Assembly (NCBI GenBank): GCA_027324025.1
Contig: DAHVYW010000025.1
Span: forward strand, 1-24,411
DNA: 24,411 nucleotides
Reading direction: 5' to 3'
Origin: JAJZQD01 sp021847735
Lineage (GTDB): Bacteria > Bacillota > Thermincolia > Thermincolales > UBA2595
Within the stretch, counting starts at the first letter, position 1, and the number at the start of each line of letters is the position of its first letter. Shown here piece after piece: positions 1 to 6,045 of this stretch. The notes beneath the pieces are model-generated. The model searched no databases and was not told the origin of the DNA. It saw only the letters and a list, made by a program, of their open reading frames with translations. The position numbers and the translations under genes were made by a program.

Positions 1-2
1 AT

Positions 3-332
3 TCTTTGAAAAACGCTCTTAAATCATTTATAGGACATCATCCGGAATTGTATAAAAAAGAATTTGTATTTGCCAGTAAAAAAGGGGGATATATCACTCG
101 GATACAAGCTTATAGAGTACTAAAACAGGCTGCTAATATAATAGGAATTGAAAATTTCGGAACCCATTCAATGCGCAAAACATGGAGTTATCATACCTAT
201 AAAGCCTCAAAATATAATATTGGCCTTATTATGGACATGTTTAATCATTCTTCACAAAAAGTGACGTTAAGATATATTGGTATCAGTCAGGACCAAAAAG
301 ACGAGTTGTTTTCTATTGTACAATTTGGCTAA
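3..332 (+). CDS. Tyrosine recombinase/integrase, C-terminal catalytic part (cut by window edge)
   Basis: The frame is open to the left edge, so this is the 3' end of a longer gene, about 109 codons being visible. Family-typical catalytic residues can be seen: HSMRKTW holds the His/Arg pair, FNHSS holds the second His, and LRYIGIS holds the tyrosine nucleophile that would form the covalent 3'-phosphotyrosyl link. The order and spacing match the end of the phage-integrase catalytic domain, which performs site-specific strand exchange. The gene ends in TAA and is followed by about 1 kb without a supported gene. It is AT-rich compared with the core genes to the right. Whether the N-terminal DNA-binding domain is intact cannot be seen. 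The gene could belong to an integrated island, a phage relic or a chromosomal recombinase. The family is clear; the biological role is inference. Confidence 0.85.
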   Translation, partial: SLKNALKSFIGHHPELYKKEFVFASKKGGYITRIQAYRVLKQAANIIGIENFGTHSMRKTWSYHTYKASKYNIGLIMDMFNHSSQKVTLRYIGISQDQKDELFSIVQFG

Positions 333-651
333 ATCAACACCAAAAAAGTGCTTTTTAAGCGCATAATGTAGGAAATTGATTGATAAGAAATAATTTCGTA
401 AAAATATGTCGCTAATTAGCAGGATTAATTAGTTTTCTATCGTATAACGTATATATAGGAATTTTTGGTATGTAACATTTTTTATATTATGTTGTATTGG
501 GCAAACCCTTTACGCTATTCTTGGGTTTTTTATATTTGTATGTTTACAAGCCTTTAATTATATGACTTCGATATCAGTCTCTATGAAGAAACCGAAACTA
601 ATCATTTCTTAGTTAACCATCTATCCGTTACCAGCTGACTTACGACTAAGC

Positions 652-693
652 AAAAAAAACTTCCTGTCTAGTTGGATTTCAACCAGGCAGGAA
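652..693 (-). terminator. Rho-independent terminator (minus strand)
   Basis: The inverted repeat TTCCTG...CAGGAA at 661-693, with an inner GTTG/CAAC pairing and a 5-nt loop, forms a long stem with one mismatch and one wobble. Read on the minus strand it is followed by a run of eight T (652-659). It would end a leftward transcript coming from the gene-less region, for which no source gene is evident. Confidence 0.6.
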
Positions 694-837
694 AAAAATT
701 TCGCAGCCTTTAAAACCAGACCCCAAGAGCCGGGGTGGTTGATTAAGACATGACCCAAAAAAATTTTATTTCTTTTAGGGAACGGTGCCGCCATCTCATA
801 AGGACAGGCCTCAACAGCACGGTTCGCTCATGGCCAA

Positions 838-892
838 GCAAGACAATTGCCCCCTAACCCCTCGACATTCGGTCAGGGGGCAATTGTCTTGC
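838..892. repeat. Exact 18-bp inverted repeat with 19-nt spacer
   Basis: The arms at 838-855 and 875-892 are perfectly complementary (GCAAGACAATTGCCCCCT and its reverse complement), with a 19-nt spacer rich in C and T. Neither side has a T-run, so it is not an ordinary terminator. Such a perfect palindrome without other constraint suggests a recent or selected structure, such as an element end, a cruciform-forming site or a structured RNA. Confidence 0.75.
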
Positions 893-1333
893 GCCAGATT
901 AACCCCAGAGAACCAGGACCCCAAAGACCGGCTCTGACATTCGCGGTGTCGGCCAGCTCCGAATGCATCTAATCCCGGCACGGCGAACAAACCCCGGGGA
1001 GCAAGTCTATTCTGACACCTTCGGCTGAGCTCAATTATCAACTGTTTAGACGGGGGTCTTTTTGTGTGGAATACTGGCACTGACCGGTGTTGGCCCAAAA
1101 TACAAAACCACCGGGTACCTTGTTGGGCATGCCATGGTAGAAAAGTCCATGGAAAAAACCGCTATCATCTTGTCAGTCTGGAAAGCAACGAAGACGCCGG
1201 GGCAGTGTTTTCGGTCCTCGATGCCTTTACACACAAACTCAGGTTCATATAGTAAGGCAAACTATTCTACCAATGTCGGCGCCATGAACTGCCCGTCATA
1301 TTACACGTACAGCAATGTGCAGGCTTCTGGCCA

Positions 1334-1366
1334 TTAATAAAGCGGTAAATGCTGCCGCTTTATTAA
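1334..1366. repeat. 12-bp inverted repeat upstream of lipoprotein gene
   Basis: TTAATAAAGCGG at 1334-1345 and its exact complement at 1355-1366 enclose a 9-nt loop. It lies about 28 bp upstream of the lipoprotein start codon at 1394. The T-run expected for a terminator is weak on both strands. It could be a terminator for an upstream relic or a leader hairpin for the lipoprotein gene. Confidence 0.5.
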
Positions 1367-1393
1367 AATTAATGGCTATATACAGGAGAGACA

Positions 1394-1939
1394 ATGCGGG
1401 TAAAAGTTGCAATAATTATCTGCCTGACGGTTCTTCTTGCCGGTTGTGCCATTTCGGATACTGCGGAGTTAAAACACGTGGTTAAAGAATATGACAAAAA
1501 GCTTGCAACGGCGTTGGCCTGCGGGAATGCCGAGGTTTTGACGGAATGCGCCACAAAGGACCAAATAGGCAAAGTATATATTTTTATCAGCCAGTTGCTG
1601 ATGAATAACAAACTTCTTAAAGCTGAACTGGTTAATCTGAAGTTTGTCGAAGCCAGAAAGGTAACTGCCGGAGAGGTGGAAAAACTGTATAACCAGAGAA
1701 AGGAGCGGCTGGAAAAACAGAACCTTTTTGTGGCGCCGTTCGAAGTTTCAGACAAAGTATTCAATGCTTTGGTCAGAACTAAAGAAACCTGGAAATATAC
1801 CTATATTGATTGTCAAAACGGGCAGCCAACGGGTGAAGTACAGAGCATCTCATATCAAACCACATATTTTTTACTTATGAAAAAAGACAGGTGGCTCATT
1901 GATACCATAAACACCATTGAGATTCCCCTGACAGAGTGA
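1394..1939 (+). CDS. Small lipoprotein of unknown function
   Basis: The 181-residue product starts with a clear lipoprotein signal: a positive MRVK, a hydrophobic stretch, then LAGC, the lipobox, with Cys17 as the likely lipidated residue. The mature protein should sit on the outer face of the cytoplasmic membrane. The rest is soluble. A helical charged middle (about 25-120) is followed by a C-terminal segment with ETWKYTYIDC, then YQTTYFLLMKKDRWLIDTI, a pattern like the strands at the end of NTF2-like or IMS-type domains; that comparison is only suggestive. An AGGAGA ribosome site lies 7 nt before the ATG. The TGA stop falls within the first bases of the 118-bp element that starts at 1935, so the original C-terminus may have been a little longer. 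It has no operon partners. Confidence 0.75.
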   Translation: MRVKVAIIICLTVLLAGCAISDTAELKHVVKEYDKKLATALACGNAEVLTECATKDQIGKVYIFISQLLMNNKLLKAELVNLKFVEARKVTAGEVEKLYNQRKERLEKQNLFVAPFEVSDKVFNALVRTKETWKYTYIDCQNGQPTGEVQSISYQTTYFLLMKKDRWLIDTINTIEIPLTE

Positions 1940-2052
1940 ACTCGTTCAGCTAAAGCTGAACATCGAAACTTCAGTGGGGGACTCTACCCCCACTGAAGCA
2001 GAAAAGTGGAAACTCCACCTAATAGAAGGTGGAGTCTTGGAATTGGGATAAA
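1935..2052 (+). mobile_element. 118-bp three-hairpin element, copy 1
   Basis: The unit runs from AGTGAACTCG to TTGGGATAAA and contains three successive stem-loops: GTTCAGC/GCTGAAC around TAAA, CTTCAGTGGGGG/CCCCCACTGAAG around a 6-nt loop, and ACTCCACC/GGTGGAGT. It is identical base for base to the copy at 4299-4416 and differs at one position from the inverted copy at 12652-12769. Flanking bases differ at every copy and no target duplication is visible, as expected for IS200/IS605-type single-strand transposition. There is no coding capacity, so it would need a transposase in trans. Its left end overlaps the lipoprotein stop codon. The name and family assignment are inference. Confidence 0.85.
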
Positions 2053-2067
2053 GTGGAGTTGAATAAC

Positions 2068-2845
2068 ATGCCTGACTTTCCTAATGTTAAAAACAAAAAG
2101 GCTCAACATTATCCGTCCCATGGCATGTGTTTAAATCGACCAGGTTAACCCTGGCGCTGATAGTTGTTTTTATTAGCGTGGTGGTAGTTTATGGAGTTTA
2201 TAATGAGTATTACGGAGGCAAGATGTCTGGCATAGTCATAAGGTCGTGGTGGTTTTCGCTGGTTTGTCTTGTACTGCTGTTAAATCTCACTGCCTGCACC
2301 TGTGACCAATGGGTCAAACTTGCCAGGAGTGTCAGATACTTTAGCGCCGATCACAGAATAAGTCGTTCTGGAGTCACTGTGTTTCATAGCGGATTAATCC
2401 TGATAGTTGCCGGTAGCCTAATTAGCGGTGCCTTTGGTATGTCGGGCTATCTCATGGTGGCAGAAGGTGAAACCAGATTCGAAAATCACAATGACTACGA
2501 ATTCATTGAGGAAGGGTCATTTTTTAAAGAGAAAAGGCATTCCAATATTGCCATAAAGTTGGTATCAGGTTGGCCACGCACCATATATGAAAAGATACGA
2601 GACGTATTCTGCTTATACCTGGGTAGCCGTGGCTGTCTTTTTGGCAGCTCAGACCCGACCCTGTGGAAACCTGGTCATTAGTCTCGTGGGTTATATACGG
2701 GCTTTATTTACATCTGAGGAAAATTCACGGTTTTAAAGGAAACAAGGCGGCGTGGTTTGCCGTAGGGGCCTTTGTTGTTTTGCTCAATACCCTGCTGGGC
2801 ATCGGATTTTTAAACTTCGGCCAGCATACGCAATATATGACATAG
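2068..2845 (+). pseudogene. Remnant of cytochrome c maturation genes (resB N-terminus joined to ccsA/resC C-terminus)
   Basis: A good ribosome site (GTGGAG) precedes ATG at 2068, which encodes MPDFPNVKNKKAQHYPS in one frame. A frameshift near 2120 then leads into a ResB-like frame (PWHVFKSTRLTLALIV, then SWWFSLVCLVLLLN, then a FHSGLILIVAGSLI membrane segment and a VAEGE motif). The ResB part stops after about 150 residues, against roughly 400-550 in the family. A shifted frame from about 2655 reads DPVETWSLVSWVIYGLYLH, the conserved end of CcsA/ResC, which handles haem delivery to apocytochromes c. The final 60 residues of CcsA follow, to a stop at 2845. Most of ResB and nearly all of CcsA are therefore deleted and the two ends fused out of frame. 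It is not expected to function. The element copy 1 ends 15 bp before the start codon. Confidence 0.75.
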
Positions 2846-2942
2846 ATTAAACTTATTGGTTTCACCTATTATTAAGGCGTTAAAATCTCGCTTAAACAAC
2901 TTGCCTTTCCGTGTACCCAACGTCAAATGAACGCGAAAACGA

Positions 2943-4088
2943 CTAGATTCTGAAAAAGGTCTTCCGTTTGTAAAGCCAGAGCAGCAGCAATCCTTCGAGT
3001 GAAAGCTGTGCCAGCGCGGCAAACAGGGTCTGACCTTGTCCGAGGAAGGAAAGGAGATCTCCCCCCACTATCCAGTGAGCGATTTTGTCGAATGGGACAA
3101 ACCTCGCCGCCAGATAGATGAAGATCGAATTCATGCCGATCACGACAAAGGGGAACGCCCAGCGCCGGTGGCCACGTATATCGATGACCCAGTGAAAGGC
3201 AGCCAACAGCATGGCCGAAAGGCCTGCCGTGAGCAAGACAAAGGAGCTTGTCCAGAGAATCTTGTTGATTGGGAAGACTAGGCTGATCAAGAGGCCCAAT
3301 AAAGCTAGCGCGAGACCCGCCAAGAACAGGTATAGCGCACGCTGCTTTGCGTCCAAGGCCCGCCCGTGGCGCCACTCGGTGGTCCGGAGCCAGTGACCGG
3401 TCAATACCCCCAGGAGGCAAGTCGCTACGGCCGGTATCGTGCTCAACAGACCCTCGGGATCCCAACTGTCAAAGTACAGCCGGCCGGGAAGCAGAAGACT
3501 GTCGATGTAGCGCGCGAGGTTACCTTGCTCCGTCCAAATCCCAGCGCCGTAACCCGGCACCGGTACGAACCGCATGATCGCCCAGTAACCGACCAGGATG
3601 CCCACGGCAGTGGCAGCCTGGGTCCGCGGCTTGGTGTACAAGACCAGCATGGAGGCGAAAAAGTAGCACAGGGCGCCCCGTTGTAGCACACCCATGATGC
3701 GTATGCTCCCAAGGAGCGTCCGGTCACTGATGACGCCATTGTACACGATTCCCAGCAAGACCAGGGTGACGGTGCGCATGAGGATGTGCCTCACAATGTC
3801 CCCGCGATCATCACCGCGTTCCAGCCGCTTCTGCAGCGAGAGGACAAGGGAAACCCCGGTGATGAAGATGAACAACGGGAAAATGAGGTCGTAAAAGGTA
3901 AACCCATTCCACTCTGTATGGGAAAGCTGACCGGCTATCGCCGAAACCCCTGGTAAGTTGAGACCGACAAGGCCGTCCGCGATAGCGCGGGCCCCGATGA
4001 TCCAAAACATGTCGAATCCACGCAGCGCGTCCAACGAAACCAAGCGGCTTTTCCGAGTTCCTGAAACATTACTCTTAGAAATTGACAT
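2943..4088 (-). CDS. DUF5009/NagX-like (HGSNAT family) multi-pass membrane acyltransferase
   Basis: The 381-residue protein has about ten hydrophobic segments. It opens with RLVSLDALRGFDMFWI, the hallmark start of the DUF5009/heparan-alpha-glucosaminide N-acetyltransferase family. It continues with LSHTEWNGFTFYDLIFPLFIF, which carries the conserved His and the WNGF...DLIFPLF motif of family members that move acetyl groups across the membrane onto amino sugars; in bacteria these often sit with N-acetylglucosamine or glycan-use genes. No such genes are adjacent here. The start has only a weak GAAG ribosome site. The gene is clearly richer in G+C than the flanking DNA and its codon third positions favour G/C, which suggests horizontal transfer. 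It converges on the ccs remnant. The family is confident; the substrate is unknown. Confidence 0.85.
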   Translation of the reverse strand: MSISKSNVSGTRKSRLVSLDALRGFDMFWIIGARAIADGLVGLNLPGVSAIAGQLSHTEWNGFTFYDLIFPLFIFITGVSLVLSLQKRLERGDDRGDIVRHILMRTVTLVLLGIVYNGVISDRTLLGSIRIMGVLQRGALCYFFASMLVLYTKPRTQAATAVGILVGYWAIMRFVPVPGYGAGIWTEQGNLARYIDSLLLPGRLYFDSWDPEGLLSTIPAVATCLLGVLTGHWLRTTEWRHGRALDAKQRALYLFLAGLALALLGLLISLVFPINKILWTSSFVLLTAGLSAMLLAAFHWVIDIRGHRRWAFPFVVIGMNSIFIYLAARFVPFDKIAHWIVGGDLLSFLGQGQTLFAALAQLSLEGLLLLWLYKRKTFFRI

Positions 4089-4298
4089 ATCTTCGATAAG
4101 GGGCGCCCTTCGTAGGTCGAAGGATCCCTTTCTTCACTCCTTTCGGCCGTGGCCCGAATTATGGCCACAACCCAGATTTGCGCCGGGACTTTCCTCGGCT
4201 GAGCCTGTGAATTTGTCTTCGCTATTCAAATGTTATTATTTCTTTGTGACAGTTTTGTGAACATTGTGTGGGCTTTTAAATAATTTTGAGTTCCTCAC

Positions 4299-4416
4299 AG
4301 TGAACTCGTTCAGCTAAAGCTGAACATCGAAACTTCAGTGGGGGACTCTACCCCCACTGAAGCAGAAAAGTGGAAACTCCACCTAATAGAAGGTGGAGTC
4401 TTGGAATTGGGATAAA
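4299..4416 (+). mobile_element. 118-bp three-hairpin element, copy 2
   Basis: This copy is identical over all 118 bp to the copy at 1935-2052 and in the same orientation. It lies upstream of the NagX-like gene (which reads away to the left) and is directly followed by a terminator-like hairpin. The flanks (CTCAC before, ACCCG after) share nothing with those of the other copies, so the borders AGTGAAC and GGGATAAA are well defined. Confidence 0.85.
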
Positions 4417-4441
4417 ACCCGATTTTATTGGGTTTTATTTT
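4414..4441 (+). terminator. Terminator-like hairpin
   Basis: AAAACCC at 4414-4420 pairs with GGGTTTT at 4430-4436 around a 9-nt loop, and the plus strand continues with a T-rich run. The left arm partly uses the last A residues of the 118-bp element. It could also terminate leftward transcription from the small gene at 4530-4721, but that strand has fewer T residues. Confidence 0.45.
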
Positions 4442-4529
4442 TCTGCCCTTTCTGCCCTATGGAACCATAAAGTTGCCGCTAGTGCTTTTTGGAAAGTCTC
4501 CAAAATTAAAAATGAATGATCACTATAAA

Positions 4530-4721
4530 TTATTCATGGGCTTTGCGACCATAAACTTTTTCATAAGCTTTACAATATGGACATACGCTGCCTTCAATAG
4601 ATTTGACAAACCAAAAAGCAATACCCTTCTGTTTTTTACGTGCATGTTTACAGACAGGACACTTTTCTCCACAAAATTCAGCCATAGCCCTATCCTTATC
4701 AGTAATTGTACTGTTGTTCAT
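4530..4721 (-). CDS. Small two-CxxC zinc-ribbon-like protein, function unknown
   Basis: The product is 63 residues with CPVC and CPYC about 30 residues apart, plus another Cys just before the first pair (FCGEKCPVC). This arrangement would fit one tetrahedral metal site, probably zinc. The protein is basic around the first pair (HARKKQKG) and ends KAYEKVYGRKAHE. It has no signal peptide and no membrane segment. The expression signals are unusually good: an AGGAGG ribosome site 5-6 nt before the ATG and a near-consensus promoter (4765-4793) giving a 5' leader of about 37 nt. I therefore regard it as real despite its size. It sits alone between element copy 2 and the twin repeats. No family was recognised with certainty; a nucleic-acid-binding or rubredoxin-like role would be a guess. 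Confidence 0.7.
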   Translation of the reverse strand: MNNSTITDKDRAMAEFCGEKCPVCKHARKKQKGIAFWFVKSIEGSVCPYCKAYEKVYGRKAHE

Positions 4722-4764
4722 ATTTCCTCCTAATTTCGTTTGAAATCGCTAATTATTTAACTTT

Positions 4765-4793
4765 ATTATATGATTGGTATATTACTTTGTAAA
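4765..4793 (-). promoter_or_regulatory. Sigma-A-type promoter for the small CxxC gene
   Basis: On the minus strand TTTACA (4788-4793) and TATAAT (4765-4770) are separated by exactly 17 bp, and the start codon lies about 44 bp downstream of the -10 box. The -10 box is a perfect consensus and the -35 box matches five of six positions. Confidence 0.75.
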
Positions 4794-4833
4794 CTGATTT
4801 ATTCCTCTTACTTCGCTGGAACGTGGTGGGGTG

Positions 4834-4918
4834 TTCCACAGAGCGAAGCTGACATCCGCCAGCCCAAGAGCGGTAGCGCGATTGGCTAGCTGGCTGAGTT
4901 GTAGCCCGCCCAGTGGAA
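4834..4918. repeat. Structured repeat, copy A (about 85 bp)
   Basis: TTCCAC at the left end pairs with GTGGAA at the right. The core from CCGCCAGCCCAAGAGCG to GTAGCCCGCCC is almost identical to copy B at 5042-5128. Similarity continues some 20 bp on either side of the ends. In this copy the outer stem is interrupted after six pairs, so it looks like the more decayed copy. The reverse complement can be translated, but the shared peptide is explained by the repeat itself. Confidence 0.75.
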
Positions 4919-5041
4919 TTTGCCTTCCTTTTTCCCAGCCTGAATCGCACGGCCAGGGGTTCGCACAACCAGCCCTACGTCACTTATTTAAAAAGCACCC
5001 TGCATTGGGTTTGATTTGCTTCCCGGGAAATGGGTGGTGTG

Positions 5042-5128
5042 TTCCACCGGGCGGAGTCTGACGTCCGCCAGCCCAAGAGCGCGTAGCGCGATTGGCTAGC
5101 TGGCTGAGTTGTAGCCCGCCCGGTGGAA
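5042..5128. repeat. Structured repeat, copy B (about 87 bp)
   Basis: The ends TTCCACCGGGCGG (5042-5054) and CCGCCCGGTGGAA (5116-5128) are perfect 13-bp complements. Inside are a CAGCC/GGCTG pairing and a small CGCG-TAG-CGCG hairpin, giving a multi-layer stem. It lies about 210 bp from copy A in the same orientation and 30 bp downstream of the ssrA terminator. It resembles a REP- or MITE-like unit, or a structured RNA; no known family was recognised. Confidence 0.75.
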
Positions 5129-5158
5129 TATACCCTCCCATGTCCCCACCCCGAAAGC

Positions 5159-5182
5159 AAAAAACACACCCACACAGGTGTG
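5159..5182 (-). terminator. ssrA terminator
   Basis: On the minus strand, 10 nt after the tmRNA CCA end, CACACC pairs with GGTGTG (5165-5182) around a 6-nt loop and is followed by six T (5159-5164) and a further T-rich stretch. Confidence 0.8.
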
Positions 5183-5192
5183 CTGTAATTTT

Positions 5193-5544
5193 TGGTGGAG
5201 GTGAGGGGAGTCGAACCCCTGTCCGAAAGAGAACCTACACAAGCTTCTCCGAGCGCAGTCAGGTAATTTAGATTTCGCTCCCTAGTCGCCTACCGACAGG
5301 CTGCCAGGTCACTATCCCGATAAATCTCGCCGCACCCCTCCGAGAATTGAGGTTTGGCCAGCTCTGTTAAATTACCTCTAGTCCCTCACACAGAGCACAG
5401 AGAGTTAAGAGGTTGGGCAGCAATTAAGCTGCGTAAGCTAAATTATCGTTGTTGTTTAATTTGTTTTCCACCGTTTTACGGGCTTGTGGGACCCCGGCTC
5501 GCTATTTGTGTCTATTCTTCCCCCGTCGAAACCATTACACCCCC
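5193..5544 (-). ncRNA. ssrA: tmRNA (transfer-messenger RNA)
   Basis: The gene is 352 nt. The 5' end GGGGGTGTAATGGTTTCGAC pairs with the 3' end CACCTCC followed by ACCA, making a 7-bp tRNA-like acceptor stem with the CCA encoded. The T arm reads CAGGGGTTCGACTCCCCT. The tag reading frame is seen at 5424-5471 and ends in TAA: it reads ENKLNNNDNLAYAA, preceded by GTG, which may be the resume codon. The exact first residue is uncertain. tmRNA with SmpB rescues stalled ribosomes and adds this degradation tag; RNase R degrades the faulty mRNA, and both partner genes lie just upstream. No convincing -10 box sits immediately before the 5' end, so it is probably processed from a transcript starting at the smpB promoter. 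Confidence 0.97.
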
Positions 5545-5553
5545 ATATTTAGT

Positions 5554-5640
5554 TGCAGTAGGCAGTAGGCAGTTAACAGTTTGCAGTTATTACTTTACTG
5601 CTTATTGCTTATTGCTTATTGCTTACTGCCTGCTGCCTTA
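5554..5640. repeat. Heptamer repeat arrays between ssrA and the four-helix-bundle gene
   Basis: Three units of the type GCAGTAG (5555-5572) are followed by AACAGTTTGCAG. Reading on, the inverted type appears: CTGCTTATTGCTTATTGCTT... and then TTACTGCCTGCTGCC. The two halves can pair with each other. The last bases form the TAA stop of the four-helix-bundle gene. The same sequence family occurs at 6016-6045 and 16695-16811. Confidence 0.8.
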
Positions 5641-5988
5641 ATCGCTTTTGTAAATTCCGTCGAGCATTCGGGCTATTTCAACACATTTGTCTTCAAGAAC
5701 TTCATATTCCTCATGTTTTAATAATCCCAAATCCCGGCTTAATAATAAGAAATACTCTACTTCACCTAAAGAGCCTTTAGACATAGCTGCAAATCTAACA
5801 ACCTCTGCAGAATATTTTCGGCAGCATCCCTCAGCAATATTGGCTGGTACAGAATAGGCTGCTTTTCTTAATTGCTGAGTAATGCAGTACTGTTCGGTTT
5901 GAGGAAAACCAGCAGTTACCCTATAGATGTCTAAAACCAGTTGATGAGCCTTTTGCCAAACTATTAATTCGCGAAACTTGCTCCCCAT
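5638..5988 (-). CDS. Four-helix-bundle protein, S23/TIGR02436 type
   Basis: The 116-residue product matches the family well: FRELIVWQKAHQLVLDIY near the N-terminus, FPQTEQYCITQQLRKAAYSVPANIAEG in the middle (residues about 28-54), and SKGSLGEVEYFLLLSRDLGLL towards the end. Relatives are encoded in intervening sequences of 23S rRNA and as free-standing genes. They form a homo-pentamer in solved structures, and the Avd relatives of diversity-generating retroelements bind nucleic acid. The molecular role of free-standing members is not known. The start has a GGGGA ribosome site. The gene interrupts the usual smpB-ssrA neighbourhood and is bounded on both sides by heptamer repeats that touch its own stop codon and that of smpB, which suggests that it arrived as a module. 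Confidence 0.9.
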   Translation of the reverse strand: MGSKFRELIVWQKAHQLVLDIYRVTAGFPQTEQYCITQQLRKAAYSVPANIAEGCCRKYSAEVVRFAAMSKGSLGEVEYFLLLSRDLGLLKHEEYEVLEDKCVEIARMLDGIYKSD

Positions 5989-6015
5989 AACTTATTTCCC
6001 CACATCTAACATTTT

Positions 6016-6045
6016 TGCAGTATGCCTACTGCCTACTGCCTACTA
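6016..6045. repeat. Heptamer repeats between the four-helix-bundle gene and smpB
   Basis: GCAGTAT is followed by three units of GCCTACT, the inverted form of the repeats at 5555-5572. The final CTA is the TAG stop codon of smpB read on the minus strand. Confidence 0.8.

Larger units (their letters stand above)
333..1393. other. Gene-less stretch with palindromes, probably element debris
   Basis: No supported coding sequence was found. The stretch is AT-rich to about 700 and then changes to GC-richer DNA between about 700 and 1,320. It holds a weak AAACCC/GGGTTT hairpin near 505-532, a terminator-like hairpin at 661-693, an exact 18-bp inverted repeat at 838-892, and a 12-bp inverted repeat at 1334-1366. 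A short phrase beginning ACCAG(G)ACCCCAA recurs near 716 and 916. Open frames at 811-1098 (-) and 1062-1337 (+) lack ribosome sites and recognisable motifs. The mosaic of base composition and palindromes suggests remains of inserted elements, but no family was recognised. Confidence 0.5.

Noticed and set aside
700..1060. Known structured RNA (RNase P, SRP, T-box) in the gene-less region
   Set aside because: The signature blocks of these RNAs were looked for on both strands and are absent.
811..1098. Open frame of 95 codons on the minus strand
   Set aside because: It crosses the 18-bp palindrome, has no ribosome site, has low-complexity composition and no recognisable motif.
1062..1337. Open frames beginning MCGIL / MWNTG
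   Set aside because: The MCGI start recalls glutamine amidotransferases, but nothing after it fits. The starts are TTG/GTG without a ribosome site, and overlapping frames look equally open.
4753..5175. Two minus-strand frames sharing the peptide STGRATTQPASQSRY
   Set aside because: The shared peptide results from the duplicated structured repeats. There are no ribosome sites, and stems rather than codons are conserved.
5554..5640. CRISPR array
   Set aside because: The units are 7 bp, contiguous and inverted, with no spacers and no cas genes.
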